A stretch of 42,739 nt of DNA, taken from the NCBI GenBank assembly GCA_030610995.1, contig JAUWQO010000012.1:1-42739 (forward strand), given 5' to 3'. The notes beneath the pieces are model-generated. The model did no database searches. It saw only the letters and a list, made by a program, of their open reading frames with translations, and was not told the origin of the DNA. This DNA is from Desulfobacterales bacterium (GTDB taxonomy: Bacteria; Desulfobacterota; Desulfobacteria; Desulfobacterales; ETH-SRB1). The first letter of the stretch is position 1; the number at the start of each line of letters is the position of its first letter. A program made the translations under genes and the position numbers. Below, piece after piece: positions 40,362 through 42,739 of this stretch.

Positions 40362-42599
40362 ATGATAAGTAAGGAACTAGGCGCAACTCTGGGCTTTGCG
40401 GCCAGAGAAGCAAAAAAAAGGCGTCATGAGTATCTCAGTTTAGAGCATGTGCTTTTTGCTGTCTTAAATGATAGCGCAGGCATAGAAATTATCGAGAGCT
40501 GCGGCGGTAATATAGAAAATCTAAGCAAAACCGTAGAAGATTTTTTAAGCAACCGGATGGAGAGTGTTCCGGAAGGGAGCGAGTATGTGCTTCAGCAGAC
40601 AATCGGTTTTCAGAGAATGATTAAAAGGGCGGTTAGCCATGTGCGTTCTGCCGAAAAGCAGGAGGTTACTGTAGGGGATATGCTGGCTTCCATATTTCAG
40701 GAAAAGGATTCCTATGCCGCATATTTTCTGGCAAAGGAGGGTATTACCCGGCTTGATGTTTTACATTATATTTTCCATGAAGCTTCAGATAGTTATTTCC
40801 AGAATGGGCCGGGTGGATTTATTAAAACAGGCAGACAAACAAAAAAGAAAAAAACAGATCCTCTCGAGGCTTTTACAATAGATCTTGTTGAAAGGGCTTC
40901 CCTGGGAAGGCTTGATCCGCTGATTGGCCGCAGCCTTGAACTGGAGCGCACCATTCAGATTCTTTGCCGGAGGCGAAAGAACAATCCTGTCTATGTGGGC
41001 GATCCTGGCGTTGGGAAAACCGCGATGGCCGAGGGACTTGCTATAAAAATTTCCAATGGATCTGTTCCCGATCTTCTCAAAAATGCTCGCATATATTCAC
41101 TCGATCTTGGCAGCCTTCTGGCAGGAACGAAATTCCGCGGCGACTTTGAGCAGCGTTTAAAAGGTGTTTTGTCGGCGCTCAAAAAGATAAAGGATGCAGT
41201 CTTGTTTATTGACGAGATTCATACTGTTGTGGGGGCAGGTGCAACCAGCGGCGGGTCCATGGATGCATCAAATATCTTAAAGCCGGCTCTTGCGACCGGT
41301 GAACTTCGGTGTATCGGCTCAACTACATATGAGGAGTATAAAAATTACTTTGAAAAGGACCGCGCTTTGTCGCGGCGATTTGAAAAGGTGGAAATCACAG
41401 AGCCTTCTGTTCTAGAATCATTTAAAATCTTAAAGGGCCTTAGATCGGTTTATGAAAAGCATCACGGTATTGTCTATACTGATCAGGCGCTTAAAGCCGC
41501 CGTTGAATTGTCCGCCAAATATATCAATGACCGTTATCTGCCTGATAAGGCCATAGATGTGATAGACGAGGCCGGGGCGTTTGTCAGGCTTTCAGGTTCT
41601 TCCCGCAGAAAAAGGATCAACCCTTCGGACATTGAAAAGATTGTGGCTAAGATAGCCAGGATTCCGGCCATTAGCGTGACGACATCGGATAAAACAAAGT
41701 TGGAAAGCCTTGAAGACAGGCTGAAGCAGGTGGTATTCGGGCAGGATGATGCCATAAGATATCTTGTCACTTCAATAAAGCGTTCACGAGCCGGGCTTGC
41801 TTCTCCAGACAAACCAATTGGATCATTTTTGTTTACAGGCCCGACCGGTGTTGGGAAGACAGAGGTGGCCAGGCAGGTTGCGATGAGTCTCGGGATTAAG
41901 TTTTTGCGTTTTGATATGAGTGAATATATGGAAAAGCATGCTGTAGCACGCCTTATAGGAGCTCCTCCCGGCTATATAGGCTTTGAACAGGGGGGCCTCC
42001 TGACTGACGGTATTCGCAAGCATCCTTATAGTGTTTTGCTTTTTGACGAGATAGAAAAGGCTCATCCGGATATGTTTAATATTTTGCTCCAGGTTCTGGA
42101 TCATGCGACCTTGACAGACAATAATGGGAAAAAGGCTGATTTCAGAAAAGTTATCATTATTATGGCTTCAAATATTGGAACAAGGGAGATGAGCGTTCAA
42201 ACAATCGGCTTTGGAGAATCGGAACTTGGCGCACAGTCCAAGGGAAAAAAGGCTGTTGAAAAATATTTTAGCCCGGAATTCAGAAACCGCCTTGATGGAA
42301 TAATTAACTTTAATTCGTTGACGCCTGAGATTATGAAAAAGGTGGTTGATAAATTCATGGCGGAGATCAATGAGCAGCTTTTTGCCAAAAAGATTTTTCT
42401 TACACTCTCGCCTGGAGCCCGGACATGGCTGGCAAAAAAGGGGCATGATCCGAATTATGGAGCAAGACCTCTTCACAGATTATTACAGACTGAGATCAAG
42501 GATATCCTCTCAGATAAGATTTTGTTCGGGCAGCTTGAAAAAGGGGGTAAGGTTTTTATTGATGTTGAAGATGACAGGTTGAGCTTTGTGTATGGATAA
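40362..42599 (+). CDS. clpA: ATP-dependent Clp protease ATP-binding subunit ClpA
   Basis: ClpA is the AAA+ unfoldase that feeds substrates to ClpP. It has 745 residues, near E. coli's 758. The order is an N domain (1-145, two Clp repeats beginning LGATLGFAAREAKKRRHEYL), first ATPase with GDPGVGKT at 213-220 and DEIHTVVGAG, and second ATPase with GPTGVGKT at 493-500 and FDEIEKAHPD. No long middle coiled coil is present, which excludes ClpB. The loop Ile615-Gly616-Phe617 in QTIGFGE is the ClpP-docking tripeptide, so it is a protease component. clpP is not in the window. clpA follows clpS by 3 bases with no other gene after it before the window end. Confidence 0.96.
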   Translation: MISKELGATLGFAAREAKKRRHEYLSLEHVLFAVLNDSAGIEIIESCGGNIENLSKTVEDFLSNRMESVPEGSEYVLQQTIGFQRMIKRAVSHVRSAEKQEVTVGDMLASIFQEKDSYAAYFLAKEGITRLDVLHYIFHEASDSYFQNGPGGFIKTGRQTKKKKTDPLEAFTIDLVERASLGRLDPLIGRSLELERTIQILCRRRKNNPVYVGDPGVGKTAMAEGLAIKISNGSVPDLLKNARIYSLDLGSLLAGTKFRGDFEQRLKGVLSALKKIKDAVLFIDEIHTVVGAGATSGGSMDASNILKPALATGELRCIGSTTYEEYKNYFEKDRALSRRFEKVEITEPSVLESFKILKGLRSVYEKHHGIVYTDQALKAAVELSAKYINDRYLPDKAIDVIDEAGAFVRLSGSSRRKRINPSDIEKIVAKIARIPAISVTTSDKTKLESLEDRLKQVVFGQDDAIRYLVTSIKRSRAGLASPDKPIGSFLFTGPTGVGKTEVARQVAMSLGIKFLRFDMSEYMEKHAVARLIGAPPGYIGFEQGGLLTDGIRKHPYSVLLFDEIEKAHPDMFNILLQVLDHATLTDNNGKKADFRKVIIIMASNIGTREMSVQTIGFGESELGAQSKGKKAVEKYFSPEFRNRLDGIINFNSLTPEIMKKVVDKFMAEINEQLFAKKIFLTLSPGARTWLAKKGHDPNYGARPLHRLLQTEIKDILSDKILFGQLEKGGKVFIDVEDDRLSFVYG

Positions 42600-42612
42600 A
42601 AATAAGGATTAG

Positions 42613-42705
42613 AGGATTAAGGGGTAAGGATTAAGGGGTAAGGATTAAGGGGTAAGGATTAAGGGGTAAGGATTAAGGGGTAAGGATTAAGGGGTAAGGA
42701 TTAAG
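42613..42705. repeat. 14-bp tandem repeat (AGGATTAAGGGGTA)
   Basis: Six identical copies of AGGATTAAGGGGTA plus a 9-base part lie 13 bases after the clpA stop. Exact identity suggests recent slippage. The last bases of the window (42706-42739) show nothing recognisable. Confidence 0.95.
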
Positions 42706-42739
42706 AAAAAAGAGTGTTTGCTTAAGAAAAAGTATAATG

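Noticed and set aside
42613-42705. CRISPR array
   Set aside because: The units are 14 bases in direct head-to-tail contact with no spacers, and no cas genes are present.

Overview
The window looks like chromosomal DNA of a Gram-negative sulfate-reducer-like bacterium of the Desulfobacterota (Desulfobacterales-type). This is inferred from the housekeeping gene set, from a full RecBCD, from ClpA/ClpS, from small proteins whose style I associate with that group, and from intergenic DNA crowded with palindromic repeats. No rRNA or tRNA gene and no CRISPR array were seen.

Layout. (1) 1-2850 is a worn defence locus: a decayed small gene, an intact AbiE type IV toxin-antitoxin pair (abiEi-abiEii), then the stub of a Fic gene and the first codons of a type I restriction hsdR gene. 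(2) 3055-3741 is a membrane-anchored lytic transglycosylase. (3) 4113-8430 (minus strand) is a tight three-gene MacAB/DevBCA-like exporter operon, visibly more GC-rich than its surroundings. A REP-like palindrome lies on one side and a wrecked REP-associated Y1 (HUH) transposase on the other. (4) 8793-9217 is a HicB-type antitoxin with only the tail of an upstream partner frame. (5) 9428-19237 is recC-recB-recD, with recC and recB pushed 452 bp apart by repeats. (6) 19249-21274 holds a 58-aa protein, queF (queuosine pathway) and an overlapping lipoprotein. (7) 21347-24675 (minus strand) holds a response-regulator/adenylate-cyclase fusion and an operon of a 110-aa protein, a DUF1848 protein and a DusB-type tRNA dihydrouridine synthase. 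(8) 24940-29327 holds a flavin-reductase/LMW-phosphatase fusion, ppiC, arfB and an ABC-F ATPase. (9) 29896-36957 holds holA with a large insertion, a 69-aa protein, panP (aspartate 1-decarboxylase), argC and an M23 peptidase. (10) 37295-42599 holds secA, clpS and clpA.

How the genes connect. RecBCD (double-strand break repair), HolA (clamp loading), ArfB and the ABC-F protein (ribosome rescue or translation factors), QueF and DusB (tRNA modification), and SecA with ClpAS (secretion and proteolysis) are core functions arranged in short operons. The AbiE pair, the HicB gene and the restriction/Fic/transposase debris are the accessory part.

The most striking feature is the intergenic DNA. At least ten elements are nested inverted repeats built from a small set of interchangeable outer arms and inner cores. 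The same core occurs inside different arms, and the same arm around different cores. In one case, between recD and queF, three levels are nested. Some of these repeats, and one 8-bp tandem repeat, run into genes and encode the last residues of RecC, DusB and PanP. The repeat mosaic is the best candidate here for something not yet properly described.
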